Source: Luteibacter aegosomatissinici
Lineage (GTDB): Bacteria > Pseudomonadota > Gammaproteobacteria > Xanthomonadales > Rhodanobacteraceae
Length of the DNA: 64,000 bases
Direction: 5' to 3'
Assembly (NCBI RefSeq): GCF_023078495.1
Contig: NZ_CP095742.1
Coordinates: 992,001-1,056,000 of the forward strand
Shown: one piece after another, positions 50,184 to 59,759 of the stretch
Numbering within the stretch: position 1 is the first letter of the stretch
Layout: every line of letters begins with the position of its first letter
The notes under the pieces: model-generated
Database searches by the model: none
What the model was told of the DNA's origin: nothing
Seen by the model: only the letters and a program-made list of their open reading frames with translations
Made by a program: the position numbers and the translations under genes

Positions 50184-50784
50184 GCGGAGCCTGTTCACAA
50201 CGGTATTCGGCGCGTTTCTTGCGTTCACCGAAGTTGCAAGCTGTGAGGACGTCAAGCCCAAGACCATTGAGCTGATGACGACCGATGAACGCCAGGTGAT
50301 GGTTGCAGGGATGCAAATCGCGCTGGATGAGGCGCTTTCGGGAAAGCATTTCATCGAGGACTATCCGTGGCCGATTGTCGCCACGGTCAGCCTGAGCGAG
50401 GCCGATAACGTCATCGTCGTTGATCTTGATCGGCGGATTCTTGACTACACGTCGCTGTCCGAGAGTGAGGACATGGGTGACTACATCTTCAATCGGCTTT
50501 GGCCGTTTCTAGAGCGGATTGATGGGTCCACAGGCGTCCGGTTCCTGTATGGAGGTCACGAAGAAGAATACTGGTCGGGGATGCCTGGGATCGACGCAAT
50601 ACCGCACGCGACTTCAGGGCGCAGGAAGCGTAACGCCGATGACCGGCCGGTAGCCGTTGTGGCGCTTGGGCGCGGGGTCCATTTCCGAAGCGAGCAAGGG
50701 CGACCCGTCAGCAGTTCGTGCTGCGATAATCGAATGACTCTGTCAGGTGATGCTGACACGGCTAGCCAAGGATTGCCTTCGTGA
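50164..50784 (+). CDS. Exported paralogue 2, with rearranged C-terminus
   Basis: A 206-residue protein with a basic N-terminus and hydrophobic segment (RRSLFTTVFGAFLAFTEVAS). Its core matches its neighbours: KTIELMTTDERQVMVAGMQ, DYPWPIVATVSLSEADNVI, LWPFLERIDGSTGVRFLYGG. Near 50660-50686 RPVAVVALGRGVHF parallels the third copy's RPLLVISPGHGVYF. The frame then runs, shifted, through a 39-base copy of the first array gene and stops. This junction looks like recombination plus decay. ATG at 50164 preferred over an upstream TTG. Confidence 0.6.
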   Translation: MKRSQHRRSLFTTVFGAFLAFTEVASCEDVKPKTIELMTTDERQVMVAGMQIALDEALSGKHFIEDYPWPIVATVSLSEADNVIVVDLDRRILDYTSLSESEDMGDYIFNRLWPFLERIDGSTGVRFLYGGHEEEYWSGMPGIDAIPHATSGRRKRNADDRPVAVVALGRGVHFRSEQGRPVSSSCCDNRMTLSGDADTASQGLPS

Positions 50785-50870
50785 CGAAGAGGGCTCCGTC
50801 CACTGAGGGCATGGCGCCTCGTTTTGGATCATTCCTATGCCGCGCTATGCGGTCTGGCGGAAGCGATGAA

Positions 50871-51632
50871 ATGAAACGATATGCGTTGAAATTTGGACTG
50901 TTGGTGGCCGCGTGCAACCCATGCATCGCAATGGCGCATGGCTCGCCGGACGACGTTTCGTCTCCGAAGACGATCGCCATGATGAACCCGGAAGAGCGGG
51001 ATGCACTCCTCTCGGAGATGCAGCGTAAGTTGGACGAGAATATCGTTGGGAGGCAGTTCTTTGAAGAATTTCCTTGGCCACTCGGTGCGATGGTGGGGCT
51101 CGATGAGAAAGATAACCTCATCACGATTGACATCGATCCGCGGCTGATGGCTTATGCCGATACTGCCGAAACCGAAGATCTGAGCGATTACATGCTCGAC
51201 GTGCTCTGGCCCCTCTTACAAAGAATCGGCGAGGCAACAGGGCTGAAGTTTCTTTACGGCGGCCGCGAGGCGGTGCGTGAATACCCCACCCTCATGAGCG
51301 AGCCGCCCGCCGCAATGCGGGTGAGGCGTGAAGCGGATCCGCGCCCTCTACTGGTCATCTCTCCGGGGCACGGGGTTTACTTTCACGGAAAATACAAGGA
51401 TTGGCGCGCACAGCGCGATAGCGTCAGGCCGCGCCAGCGCAGCCGTCCTGTTTTGCGACCACAGCCATCAACCGCTCTTCCACCTGATCGCGCGTATGCG
51501 CACGGAACAGATGTGGTGCGGCGCGGCGCAAGGCAGCGCAATCGAGCTGGGTCAGGCGGTCGCGTACCTGCAGCAGCTGGCCCGGGTGCATCGAGAACTC
51601 TTCGAGGCCCATGGCCAGCAGCAACGCGGTGA
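50871..51632 (+). pseudogene. Exported paralogue 3, probably 3'-truncated
   Basis: It opens with a signal peptide (MKRYALKFGLLVAACNPCIA) and the family core (KTIAMMNPEERDALLSEMQ, EFPWPLGAMVGLDEKDNLIT, LWPLLQRIGEATGLKFLYGG). It then has RPLLVISPGHGVYFHGKYKD, which resembles the zinc-binding start of Amidase_3-type cell-wall amidases (xxxPGHG). The authentic sequence appears to end near 51424; beyond that the frame runs antisense through the 3' part of ptsI as a low-complexity Arg/Pro-rich tail to 51632. So the amidase domain is cut off after its first motif. A GTG 90 bases upstream is in frame but lacks the signal peptide. Confidence 0.6.
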
Positions 51633-53181
51633 ACTGTGTGTCGCCTGCGATTTCGCCGCAGAGGCTTACCGGCTTCTTCGCGCGGCGGGCGGCGGCGATC
51701 ACGTGCGCGATCAGGCGCAGGAAGGCCGGCTGCAGCGGGTCGTAGATCCCCTCGAGCGCATCGTTGTTGCGGTCGGCGGCCAGGGTGTACTGGGCGAGGT
51801 CGTTGGTGCCGATGGCGAGGAAGTCGGCTTTCTGCAGGATCGAGGTGACGCCGATGGCGGCGGCAGGGACTTCGATCATCGCACCGATGTCGAGGCGCTC
51901 CGGCAGCTCCTGGCCTTCCAGCGACAGCTGCTCGCGGGCCTTCTTGATCAGCCGGCGCACTTCGGTCAACTCGCCCATGTGCGTGATCATCGGTACGAGC
52001 ACGCGCACGGGGCCGTAGCAGGCGGCGCGCAGGATGGCGCGCAGCTGCACGAGGAAGATATCGGGGTAGCGCAGCGACAGGCGGATGCCGCGCACGCCCA
52101 GCGCCGGGTTATCTTCGCCACGAATGGCGAGGCCGGCCGCATCGGCCTTGTCGGCGCCGAGATCGAGCGTGCGAATGGTGACCGGCAGGCCGCCCATGCC
52201 GAGGACGACATCGCGGTATGCGGCGAACTGTTCGTCTTCGCTGGGCAGGCCGCGCTGGCGCAGGAACAGGAATTCGGAACGGTACAGCCCAACGCCGTCG
52301 GCGCCGCGCGCCCGCGCCAGTGTCACGTCACCGGCGAGCTCCGCGTTGGCGTACAGGCGCACGTGGAAGCCATCGCGCGTGTGCGTCGGGGCGGAGGCCA
52401 GCGCGGCCAGGCGGCGCCCTTCGGCGGCGGCCTGGCGCTGCCACTGCCGGTAGCGGGCCAGGTCCTGCGCAGTGGGGTGGACGATGACCTCGCCGTGTTC
52501 GGCATCGATCAGGACCAGGTCGTCATCGTTGATGGTGGCCAGCGCATCCTTCGTGCCCACGAGCATGGGCAGGTTGAAGCTGCGGGCCAGGATGGCGCTG
52601 TGCGAGTACACGCTGCCGGCGCTGGCGACCACGCCAAGCATGCCCTGGCCGGCCAGGCTGGCCATGTCGGCTGGGGCCACGGTATCGCTGACGATGATCT
52701 CGCCCACGCGCGCGGCGAGCTTGCGCTCCTCGCGGCTGGAATGCTGGAAGAGGGCGGACATGACCCGGCCGATGACCTGGTCGATATCCTCACCACGGCT
52801 CTTCAGGTACGGGTCGTTCATCGCATCGAACACGGCGGCCAGGCGGTCGCGCTGCATTTTCAGCGCGGCGCTGGCCGTGTAGTGGCCGACGGAAATCAGT
52901 TCGTCGAGGCCGCGCAGCAATTCTTCGTCATCGAGGAGCAGGCTGTGCGCATCGATGAAGTCGCCCACTTCGCGGGCCAGCGCGCCATGCAGTTTGCCGC
53001 GCAGTTCGCGCAGCTCGGCACGGGCATGGTCCAGGGCTTTGTGCAGGCGGTCGAGCTCGGGGCCGATCTCGGCATCCTCGAGCATGCGCATATCAGCCGT
53101 GTACAGGCTGGGCTGGACCAGACGCGCCCGCCCGAGGGCCATGCCCCGGGATGCGGCGGTGCCGGTCAGCTGGTACCTCAT
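51424..53181 (-). CDS. ptsI: Phosphoenolpyruvate-protein phosphotransferase (PTS enzyme I)
   Basis: A 585-residue enzyme I that phosphorylates HPr from PEP. The phosphorylated His is in GSVYSHSAILAR (near 190). The PEP-binding C-domain has GVGLYRSEFLFL, LDLGADK, MIEVPAAAIGV, GTNDLAQYTLAADR and SLCGEIAGD. There is no N-terminal GAF domain, so it is PtsI- rather than PtsP-like. It is the last gene of a regulatory PTS operon (hprK-rapZ-IIA-ptsH-ptsI) with no sugar permease in sight. The third accessory-array frame overlaps its 3' end in antisense. Confidence 0.95.
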   Translation of the reverse strand: MRYQLTGTAASRGMALGRARLVQPSLYTADMRMLEDAEIGPELDRLHKALDHARAELRELRGKLHGALAREVGDFIDAHSLLLDDEELLRGLDELISVGHYTASAALKMQRDRLAAVFDAMNDPYLKSRGEDIDQVIGRVMSALFQHSSREERKLAARVGEIIVSDTVAPADMASLAGQGMLGVVASAGSVYSHSAILARSFNLPMLVGTKDALATINDDDLVLIDAEHGEVIVHPTAQDLARYRQWQRQAAAEGRRLAALASAPTHTRDGFHVRLYANAELAGDVTLARARGADGVGLYRSEFLFLRQRGLPSEDEQFAAYRDVVLGMGGLPVTIRTLDLGADKADAAGLAIRGEDNPALGVRGIRLSLRYPDIFLVQLRAILRAACYGPVRVLVPMITHMGELTEVRRLIKKAREQLSLEGQELPERLDIGAMIEVPAAAIGVTSILQKADFLAIGTNDLAQYTLAADRNNDALEGIYDPLQPAFLRLIAHVIAAARRAKKPVSLCGEIAGDTQFTALLLAMGLEEFSMHPGQLLQVRDRLTQLDCAALRRAAPHLFRAHTRDQVEERLMAVVAKQDGCAGAA

Positions 53182-53210
53182 GCGTGATTCGCCCCCCTGG
53201 CGCCCATGCG

Positions 53211-53480
53211 TTACTGCCCTTCGTCGAACTTGCGGTTGAAGAGATCGATGACAGCCGCCACGGCGGCCTGTTCATCCTCGCCCTCGGCGCGGACCACCAG
53301 GCTGGTGCCCATGCCGGCGGCCAGCATCATCACTCCCATGATGCTTTGCGCGTTCACTTCGCGTCCCTTGCTCACCAGGTGCACGGTGGCCTTGAATGTG
53401 GACACCAGCTGGACCAGCTTGGCTGACGCGCGGGCGTGCAGCCCAAGACGGTTCGAAACCGTGATTTCCTGTTCAAGCAT
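53211..53480 (-). CDS. ptsH: HPr-family phosphocarrier protein
   Basis: An 89-residue phosphocarrier. His15 in NRLGLHARASAKLV receives phosphate from enzyme I. Ser46 in NAQSIMGVMMLAAG is the site for HPr kinase, encoded two genes upstream of IIA. The gene overlaps the IIA gene by 8 bases, and ptsI follows 29 bases later. Confidence 0.95.
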   Translation of the reverse strand: MLEQEITVSNRLGLHARASAKLVQLVSTFKATVHLVSKGREVNAQSIMGVMMLAAGMGTSLVVRAEGEDEQAAVAAVIDLFNRKFDEGQ

Positions 53481-53865
53481 GATCGATGAAGATCCCTCCG
53501 CGGCCCCCGGTGGCGGCGATTTCCGCCAGTTCGGGCAGCGATTTTTCCGAATAGTTGAGAACGCGCAGCAGCATGGGCAGGTTCAGGCCGGACACGCAGC
53601 GGAGCTTCACGCCCAGCGCGCCCAGCGAGAGGCCGATGTTGCACGGCGTGGCGCCATAAAGGTCGGCAAGCACGAGTACACCCTCGCCCTGGTCGAGCTC
53701 GCGTGCATGCTTCGCGGTCAGCGAACGCATCACATCGGGATCGGCCCCGGGCGGGACCTCCACGGCATCCACCGTGAGCGGCAGCTTGGGCATGACATGG
53801 CGCGCGGCCGAAACCAGCGCCTGGCCAACGGCCTCGTGCGTCATCAGGAGCACGCCAACGCTCAT
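53473..53865 (-). CDS. PTS EIIA component, mannose/fructose type
   Basis: A 130-residue EIIA of the mannose fold. The phosphorylated His is residue 10 in VGVLLMTHEAVG, and VLVLADLYGATPCNIG is conserved. No IIB, IIC or IID genes are nearby, so the phosphate most likely ends here as a regulatory signal, as in other Xanthomonadales and Betaproteobacteria. The start at 53865 follows GGAG by about 8 bases; an upstream GTG would add a Pro-rich extension overlapping rapZ. Confidence 0.92.
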   Translation of the reverse strand: MSVGVLLMTHEAVGQALVSAARHVMPKLPLTVDAVEVPPGADPDVMRSLTAKHARELDQGEGVLVLADLYGATPCNIGLSLGALGVKLRCVSGLNLPMLLRVLNYSEKSLPELAEIAATGGRGGIFIDHA

Positions 53866-53902
53866 GGGAGGCTCCGCAGGTGGGTGGATCGGGTCAGGTT
53901 GC

Positions 53903-54802
53903 TCATTCGAGCTCACGGTGGAATGTCAGTACGTTGCCGCGTTCCTTGCGAAAGTGCCGGGCAAGGCGCTCCACCAGGTACACCGAGCGGTGGCGGCCGC
54001 CGGTACAGCCGATGGAGACCGTGACGTAGCTGCGGTCCTCGCCTTCGAAGCGTGGCAGCCAGGTATCCAGCCAACGCGCCACGTCGTCATAGTATTCGCC
54101 GACGATGGGCTGCGCGTCGAGGTATTCGCGCACTGGCTGGTCCTTGCCCGAGAACGGGCGCAGCCGCGGGTCCCAGTGCGGGTTCGGCAGGCAGCGGGCG
54201 TCGAAGACGAAATCCGCATCCGAGGGCAGGCCCCGGCGGTAGGCGAACGACTCGAACAGCAGGGTCGTGCCGTCGCTGGCCGCGGCATAGCCGGTGGCAA
54301 ACAGGCGGCGCAGCTGGTGCACGTTGAGGTCGGAGCTGTCGATCACCTTTTCGGCGATGGACACCAGCGGCCGGAGCAGGCGGCGCTCCTCTGCGATGGA
54401 GTCGGCCAGGGAAAGGCGCTCGGCGGCCAGCGGGTGGCGGCGCCGGGTTTCCGAGTAGCGCTTGATCAGGACGTCGTCGCGGCTATCCAGGAAGATGAGG
54501 TGCACGTGCACCCCGGCGCTGGAAAGCTCCGACAGCACATGCGGCATGCGCTCCAGGTCGGAGCGGCGGTTACGCACGTCCACGCCCACGGCAATGCGCC
54601 GGCGTGGCCCGTGCTCACCCTGGCTCACCGCGGCGACCAGCTGCGGGATGAGCTCCGCCGGCATGTTATCGACGCAGTAAAACTCCAGGTCCTCGAGCGC
54701 ACGCAGGGCCACGGTCTTGCCGCCACCGGACATGCCGGTGAGCACGACCAGGTGGATGGCGTCGGGTTCGATGATGGGGCTGATGAGAAGGTCGTCGTTC
54801 AC
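53903..54802 (-). CDS. rapZ: RNase adapter protein RapZ
   Basis: A 299-residue nucleotide-binding protein. Walker A is TGMSGGGKTVALRALEDLEF near the N-terminus, and the C-terminal domain has SIGCTGGRHRSVYLVERLA. In enteric bacteria it binds GlcN6P and guides RNase E to a small RNA; in Xanthomonadales its target is not established. Start: GTG at 54802, 4 bases after the hprK stop; a longer in-frame start would run into hprK. Confidence 0.93.
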   Translation of the reverse strand: MNDDLLISPIIEPDAIHLVVLTGMSGGGKTVALRALEDLEFYCVDNMPAELIPQLVAAVSQGEHGPRRRIAVGVDVRNRRSDLERMPHVLSELSSAGVHVHLIFLDSRDDVLIKRYSETRRRHPLAAERLSLADSIAEERRLLRPLVSIAEKVIDSSDLNVHQLRRLFATGYAAASDGTTLLFESFAYRRGLPSDADFVFDARCLPNPHWDPRLRPFSGKDQPVREYLDAQPIVGEYYDDVARWLDTWLPRFEGEDRSYVTVSIGCTGGRHRSVYLVERLARHFRKERGNVLTFHRELE

Positions 54803-54806
54803 CGGG

Positions 54807-55757
54807 TCACCACGGGGAGAACCGGCGCATCTGGTGCGCCTGGCGGTCGATGAAAGTCTGGGCGGGATCAATGCCCTTGCTCTTCAATACATGGTTGCGC
54901 ACGGCCGCTTCCACAAGCACCGCAAGGTTGCGACCTGGGGCGACCGGGATGGTGATCTTGGGCACGTCCACGTCCAGCACGTTGCGGCGGCTGACATCGC
55001 CGGTCAGGCGGGTCATGGCATCCGTTTCCTCGCCATCCTTCAGCGGCTTGAGGTGGATCACCAGGCGCAGGTACTTCGAAGGCTTCACGGCGGTATGGCC
55101 GAACATCTCGCGGATGTTGAGCACACCCAGGCCGCGCACTTCGAGCAGGTCCTGCAGCAGTTCGGGGCAGGCGCCGTCGATCACATCCGGTGCGATCAGG
55201 GTGAACTCGGTGGCGTCATCGGCCACCAGGCGGTGGCCGCGGCTGATCAGTTCCAGGGCCAGCTCGCTCTTGCCCGAGCCCGGGTCGCCGGTGATCAGCA
55301 CGCCGATGGAGAACACCTCGAGGAACACGCCATGCAACGTGACCCGCGGCGCGAGCGTGCGCGCCAGGTGGTACTGCAGGTAGGTGAGCAGTTCGTGCCC
55401 GCGCTTGGTGCTCTGCCACAGGGGCGTATCGGTTTCCTCGGCCACTTCACGCAGGTCGGGCGGGATGGCCTGGTCCTTCGTGACAATGAGCGCGGCCGGC
55501 TGGTAGGCGGCGATCTTGTGGATGGCCTCCCAGCGCTGGCGCGAATCCAGGCCATCGAGGTAGTTGAGCTCCTCGGTGCCGATGATCTGGATCTTGTTGG
55601 GATAGATGACGTTGAGATAGCCCACCAGGGACGGGCGGCGGCTCAGCTTGGCGTTGGGCTCCAGCACACGGGCTTCGCCCCGCATGCCCGCGATCCAGCG
55701 CAGGGCCATCCGTTCATGGACGCCGTCGAAGAGTTGTCGGGCTGTGAGCCGATCCAC
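54807..55757 (-). CDS. hprK: HPr kinase/phosphorylase
   Basis: A 316-residue bifunctional enzyme that phosphorylates and dephosphorylates HPr on Ser46. The P-loop GDPGSGKSE is at about 155-163, the signature [13 protein letters not shown] and DAMTRL lie after it, and the N-terminal HprK fold is complete. It starts with GTG. It leads rapZ-IIA-ptsH-ptsI, and a terminator separates it from hpf. Confidence 0.95.
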   Translation of the reverse strand: MDRLTARQLFDGVHERMALRWIAGMRGEARVLEPNAKLSRRPSLVGYLNVIYPNKIQIIGTEELNYLDGLDSRQRWEAIHKIAAYQPAALIVTKDQAIPPDLREVAEETDTPLWQSTKRGHELLTYLQYHLARTLAPRVTLHGVFLEVFSIGVLITGDPGSGKSELALELISRGHRLVADDATEFTLIAPDVIDGACPELLQDLLEVRGLGVLNIREMFGHTAVKPSKYLRLVIHLKPLKDGEETDAMTRLTGDVSRRNVLDVDVPKITIPVAPGRNLAVLVEAAVRNHVLKSKGIDPAQTFIDRQAHQMRRFSPW

Positions 55758-55779
55758 GCGGGGGTTCCTGTCAAAAAGA

Positions 55780-55805
55780 AAGCCGGCACACGGGGGTGCC
55801 GGCTT
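55780..55805 (-). terminator. Terminator between hpf and hprK
   Basis: AAGCCGGCA and TGCCGGCTT pair across an 8-base loop; on the minus strand the stem is followed by TCTTTTTGA. It would end rpoN-hpf transcription, fully or in part, before hprK. Confidence 0.8.
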
Positions 55806-55838
55806 GCTTATATTGTGCCACAGGCCCGCTGGCGGGCT

Positions 55839-56186
55839 TTAGCTGGCGGCACGGGCCTCGCGGACCTCATTGTTGTGGTGGTCCTTGAGCTTTTCCTTGT
55901 GCTTCTTCAGCTGGTCGGCGAGCTTGGTGATCATCTCGTCGATGGCGGCATACATGCGGTCACCGATCGTGCCGTCCTGCTGGCTCGCCAGGCCTTCCGC
56001 ATGGAGCCGGGTGCCCGAACAGTGCAGGGTGCCGCCCGCCTTGTGCTCGGCCTTATCCACCGATAGCACGACATCCAGGGCCGTTATGTTGTCGAAAAGG
56101 CGTTCGAAGCGGCCGATTTGCTGTTCCACGCGCTCGCGCAGGGCAGGGGTGATCTGGATGTGCTGGCCGCTGATCTGGATTTGCAT
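55839..56186 (-). CDS. hpf: Ribosome hibernation promoting factor, short form
   Basis: A 115-residue ribosome-binding protein that inactivates 70S ribosomes in stationary phase. It starts MQIQISGQHIQITPALRERV, typical of the family, with VVLSVDKAEHKAGGTLHCSG in the middle and a basic tail. A perfect GGAGG lies 5-9 bases before the ATG. It follows rpoN, its usual place. Confidence 0.94.
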   Translation of the reverse strand: MQIQISGQHIQITPALRERVEQQIGRFERLFDNITALDVVLSVDKAEHKAGGTLHCSGTRLHAEGLASQQDGTIGDRMYAAIDEMITKLADQLKKHKEKLKDHHNNEVREARAAS

Positions 56187-56304
56187 GACGCCTCCTTCTT
56201 GCTGAGGGTGCCGCCGTTCGGTGGCGGCGAGATGGGAATGGCCGTGTGCCACTCCTGAACCGTTGTACGTGGGACCGTGATCCTCCGATGGGGTTCCGCG
56301 CCGC

Positions 56305-57786
56305 TTAGCCGGCGCGCACGCGTTCACTGGAGCTGGGGATGCGCATCGCTTCCCGGTACTTGGCTACCGTACGGCGGGCTACCTGAATACCGCGTCGATG
56401 GAGTTCCTCCGCGAGGGCCTGGTCGGACAGCGGGCGACGCGGATCTTCCGCCGTGATCAGCTTGCGCAACATGGCCTGGATGGCCGTCGCGGACGCGCTG
56501 CCGCCGTCTTCCGTGGCCACGCCGCTCGAGAAAAAGTGCTTCAGCTCGAAGGTACCGCGCGGCGTGTGCATGTACTTGCGCGTGGTGACCCTGGAAATGG
56601 TCGATTCGTGCATGCCCACCTCTTCGGCCACCTCGCGCAGCACCAGCGGGTGCATGGCCTCGGGGCCGTAATCGAGGAAGGCGCTCTGCCGGCGGACGAT
56701 CACCTCGGCCACCTTGGTCAGGGTTTCGGCGCGGGATTGCAGGCTCTTCAGGAGCCATCGGGCCTCCTGCAGCTGGCCCTTCATCCAGGTGGCGTCATCG
56801 CCACGGGCGCGGGCGATGAGGTTGCAGTAATGCTGGTTCAGGCCCAGCCGGGGCTGCGCATCCGGGTTCAGGCTTACCTTCCACCGGCCGCTCTCACGGC
56901 GGGCGTAGACATCGGGTGCGACGTACTCCACCGGGGTGGCATCCAGGGCCGCGCCGGGGCGTGGGTCCAGGCTGCGGATGAGCGATGCGGCCACCGCCAC
57001 GTCGGCCTCGGCCGCCTTCAGCCGCCGGGCGATCTTGCCGGTGTCGTTGCGCGCCAGCAGTTCGATTTCATCGGTAACGATGCGGATGGCGAGCCCGCGC
57101 TGCGGCGTTTCTTCGGCAAACTGGCTGAGCTGGCACAGCAGGCAGTCACGCAGGTCCAGGCTGGCGATGCCCGTGGGATCGAAACGCTGGATCCGCTTGC
57201 GAACGGCCTCGATCTCGTCGAGATCGGCGTGGAACTCCCGCAGGGCCGCCTGCACCGCGTCCAGGCCGTCACGCAGGTAACCGTCCTCATCAAGCACGTG
57301 GATGATGGCGGTCGCGATCGCGTGATCACGCGGCGTGAACTGGGACAGGTTGAGCTGCCACTCCAGGTGCTGCTGCAGGCTTTCCGGGGCGGCGTTCTGC
57401 GGCTCGAAGCCTTCTTCGTCGCCGCTGCCATTGCGCGAGGGCCCGCCCGCGTAATCGCCGGCCTCGCCGTGGAAGCGGTCGTCGTCCCACTCGGGAGCGA
57501 GCTCTTCGGAAGGGGATGCGGTGGATTCTTCTTCGCGCGTGGCCTTGACGGGCTGCTCGTCGCGCGCGCGGTATTCCATGGCCTCGTCGAAGCTGGTGCT
57601 TTCCTCGGCGCCATCCGCTTCGGATTCGGCATCTTCGGCGAACTCGAGCAGCGGGTTACTTTCCGCTATCTGGCGGAGTTCGGCCTCAAGCTCCAGCTGC
57701 GACAACTGGAGCAGGCGGATGGCCTGCTGGAGCTGTGGCGTCAGCGTGAGCTGCTGATGCAGGCGAAACTGAAGTCCGGGTTTCAT
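56305..57786 (-). CDS. rpoN: RNA polymerase sigma-54 factor
   Basis: A 493-residue sigma-54. The Gln-rich activator-interacting region I is at 1-50 (LHQQLTLTPQLQQAIRLLQL). An acidic region II follows (about 55-130), then the core-binding and helix-turn-helix parts (HESTISRVTTRKYMHTPRG). The RpoN box ARRTVAKYREAM is near 475. It sits between lptB and hpf, its standard gene order. Confidence 0.97.
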   Translation of the reverse strand: MKPGLQFRLHQQLTLTPQLQQAIRLLQLSQLELEAELRQIAESNPLLEFAEDAESEADGAEESTSFDEAMEYRARDEQPVKATREEESTASPSEELAPEWDDDRFHGEAGDYAGGPSRNGSGDEEGFEPQNAAPESLQQHLEWQLNLSQFTPRDHAIATAIIHVLDEDGYLRDGLDAVQAALREFHADLDEIEAVRKRIQRFDPTGIASLDLRDCLLCQLSQFAEETPQRGLAIRIVTDEIELLARNDTGKIARRLKAAEADVAVAASLIRSLDPRPGAALDATPVEYVAPDVYARRESGRWKVSLNPDAQPRLGLNQHYCNLIARARGDDATWMKGQLQEARWLLKSLQSRAETLTKVAEVIVRRQSAFLDYGPEAMHPLVLREVAEEVGMHESTISRVTTRKYMHTPRGTFELKHFFSSGVATEDGGSASATAIQAMLRKLITAEDPRRPLSDQALAEELHRRGIQVARRTVAKYREAMRIPSSSERVRAG

Positions 57787-57897
57787 TACCTTCGCAAGAT
57801 CGGGTTACCGAGCCATCCTAACCCCACGCGGCCCCCCGAAACCAGCGGGCCGGATGCCTAGGCCGGCTGGCCGATTTCGTGTACCGCGTAAGCCGCC

Positions 57898-58617
<720 letters not shown>

Positions 58618-58621
58618 CGTG

Positions 58622-59197
58622 TCAGGGCTTCTTCGTGGTGTCGGCCGGGGCCGCAGCAGGAGCGGCGCCCTGCTGGTTCTTCGGCTGGAACGTCATATGG
58701 ATGGTGGAAGAGCCATTGCTCTCGCCCTTCATCGTGCTGTCGTCGGTGTTGTATGTGAGCTTGTCGCCATCGGACGTGCCCTTGTTGGGCTGGTCGATGT
58801 GGGCGTTGCCCGTCAGGATCGCGATGCTGGTTTCGTTGTTGTAATCGATGTTGCTGGCGCGGCCGTGCATCCAGTTGCCTTGCTCATCCTGCTGCTGCAC
58901 CGTGGCCGGCGTGCCATCGATCACGGCGCGCTTCACCGAGTTATCGTCGTTGAGGTACACCGTGGCCTTGTCGCCGGTGATCTTCAGCGTGCCCTGGGTG
59001 ATCACCACCTTGGTGGTGTAGATGACGATACCCTGCGGCTGCTGCGAGCCATCGAAGGTCTTGGAGTCGACGTGGACGACTTCGTTACGATCGGACTTCT
59101 TCGCCATGGCCGGCGCGGCGAGCGCAAGGAGCGCCACGCCGCAGGCCGCGAACAGTGCCTTAGCGCTTGCGTGGCTGGTACGTGGTGTGGACTGCAT
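58622..59197 (-). CDS. lptA: Periplasmic LPS-transport protein LptA
   Basis: A 191-residue periplasmic bridge protein. The signal peptide ends [12 protein letters not shown]; the jelly-roll core includes [20 protein letters not shown] and [12 protein letters not shown]. The tail is Ala/Pro-rich and presumably flexible. GGAG lies about 8 bases before the ATG at 59197. The gene overlaps the end of lptC by 38 bases. Confidence 0.93.
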   Translation of the reverse strand: MQSTPRTSHASAKALFAACGVALLALAAPAMAKKSDRNEVVHVDSKTFDGSQQPQGIVIYTTKVVITQGTLKITGDKATVYLNDDNSVKRAVIDGTPATVQQQDEQGNWMHGRASNIDYNNETSIAILTGNAHIDQPNKGTSDGDKLTYNTDDSTMKGESNGSSTIHMTFQPKNQQGAAPAAAPADTTKKP

Positions 59198-59759
59198 CGA
59201 GGAGCTCCAGGTGCTTGGTGTCGAGGTTGGCACGCATGCCGATGCCGTTCATTGTAGAGCTTCCCTGAACGATCCGGGCGGCCTCGGCGGTCTCCAGCCG
59301 GTTCTCCTTGGGCCACGCCGTTACCTCGGAGGTATCGATGCTGGCCGGCGGGTTGGTGTCGAACGCGATGCGGTCCATGTGCACCAGGCCCTGCAGCTTC
59401 AGCATCGTGCCGTCCTTGTTCACCCAGCCGTACTCCGAATGCCCGGTCCAGGGCGGTACGTTGGTCTCCTTGGTGGAGGGCAGCACGAAGTTCGGGGCGT
59501 TGATATACAGCGATTCGTCGCCTTCGCGGCGCTCCAGGTGGGGCGCAATCAGCTTGAAGGCGGGCTTGCCTTCCTCGTTGTAGGAATCGAGGTCGAAGGT
59601 GGTAAGCACGTAGCCGGAGCGTGGCGGGCCGATGAAATCATCGACCTTTTTCTCGGGGGCGACCCAGTAATAGAAGAGGACGCTGACGCCCAGCGCGACC
59701 GCCAGCATGCCGACGACCCCAGCCGTACTGCGGTCCTTGAACAGGTTGAGGACACTCAC
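59160..59759 (-). CDS. lptC: LPS export protein LptC
   Basis: A 199-residue single-pass inner-membrane protein (helix about 12-32) with a periplasmic LptC domain (YNEEGKPAFKLIAPHLERRE, then WPKENRLETAEAARIVQGSS). It links LptB2FG to LptA. It overlaps kdsC by 4 bases. Confidence 0.93.
   Translation of the reverse strand: MSVLNLFKDRSTAGVVGMLAVALGVSVLFYYWVAPEKKVDDFIGPPRSGYVLTTFDLDSYNEEGKPAFKLIAPHLERREGDESLYINAPNFVLPSTKETNVPPWTGHSEYGWVNKDGTMLKLQGLVHMDRIAFDTNPPASIDTSEVTAWPKENRLETAEAARIVQGSSTMNGIGMRANLDTKHLELLDAVHTTYQPRKR

Noticed and set aside
51328-53187. A 619-codon plus-strand frame over ptsI
   Set aside because: It is antisense to ptsI, with low-complexity Gly/Val/Gln composition and no motif.
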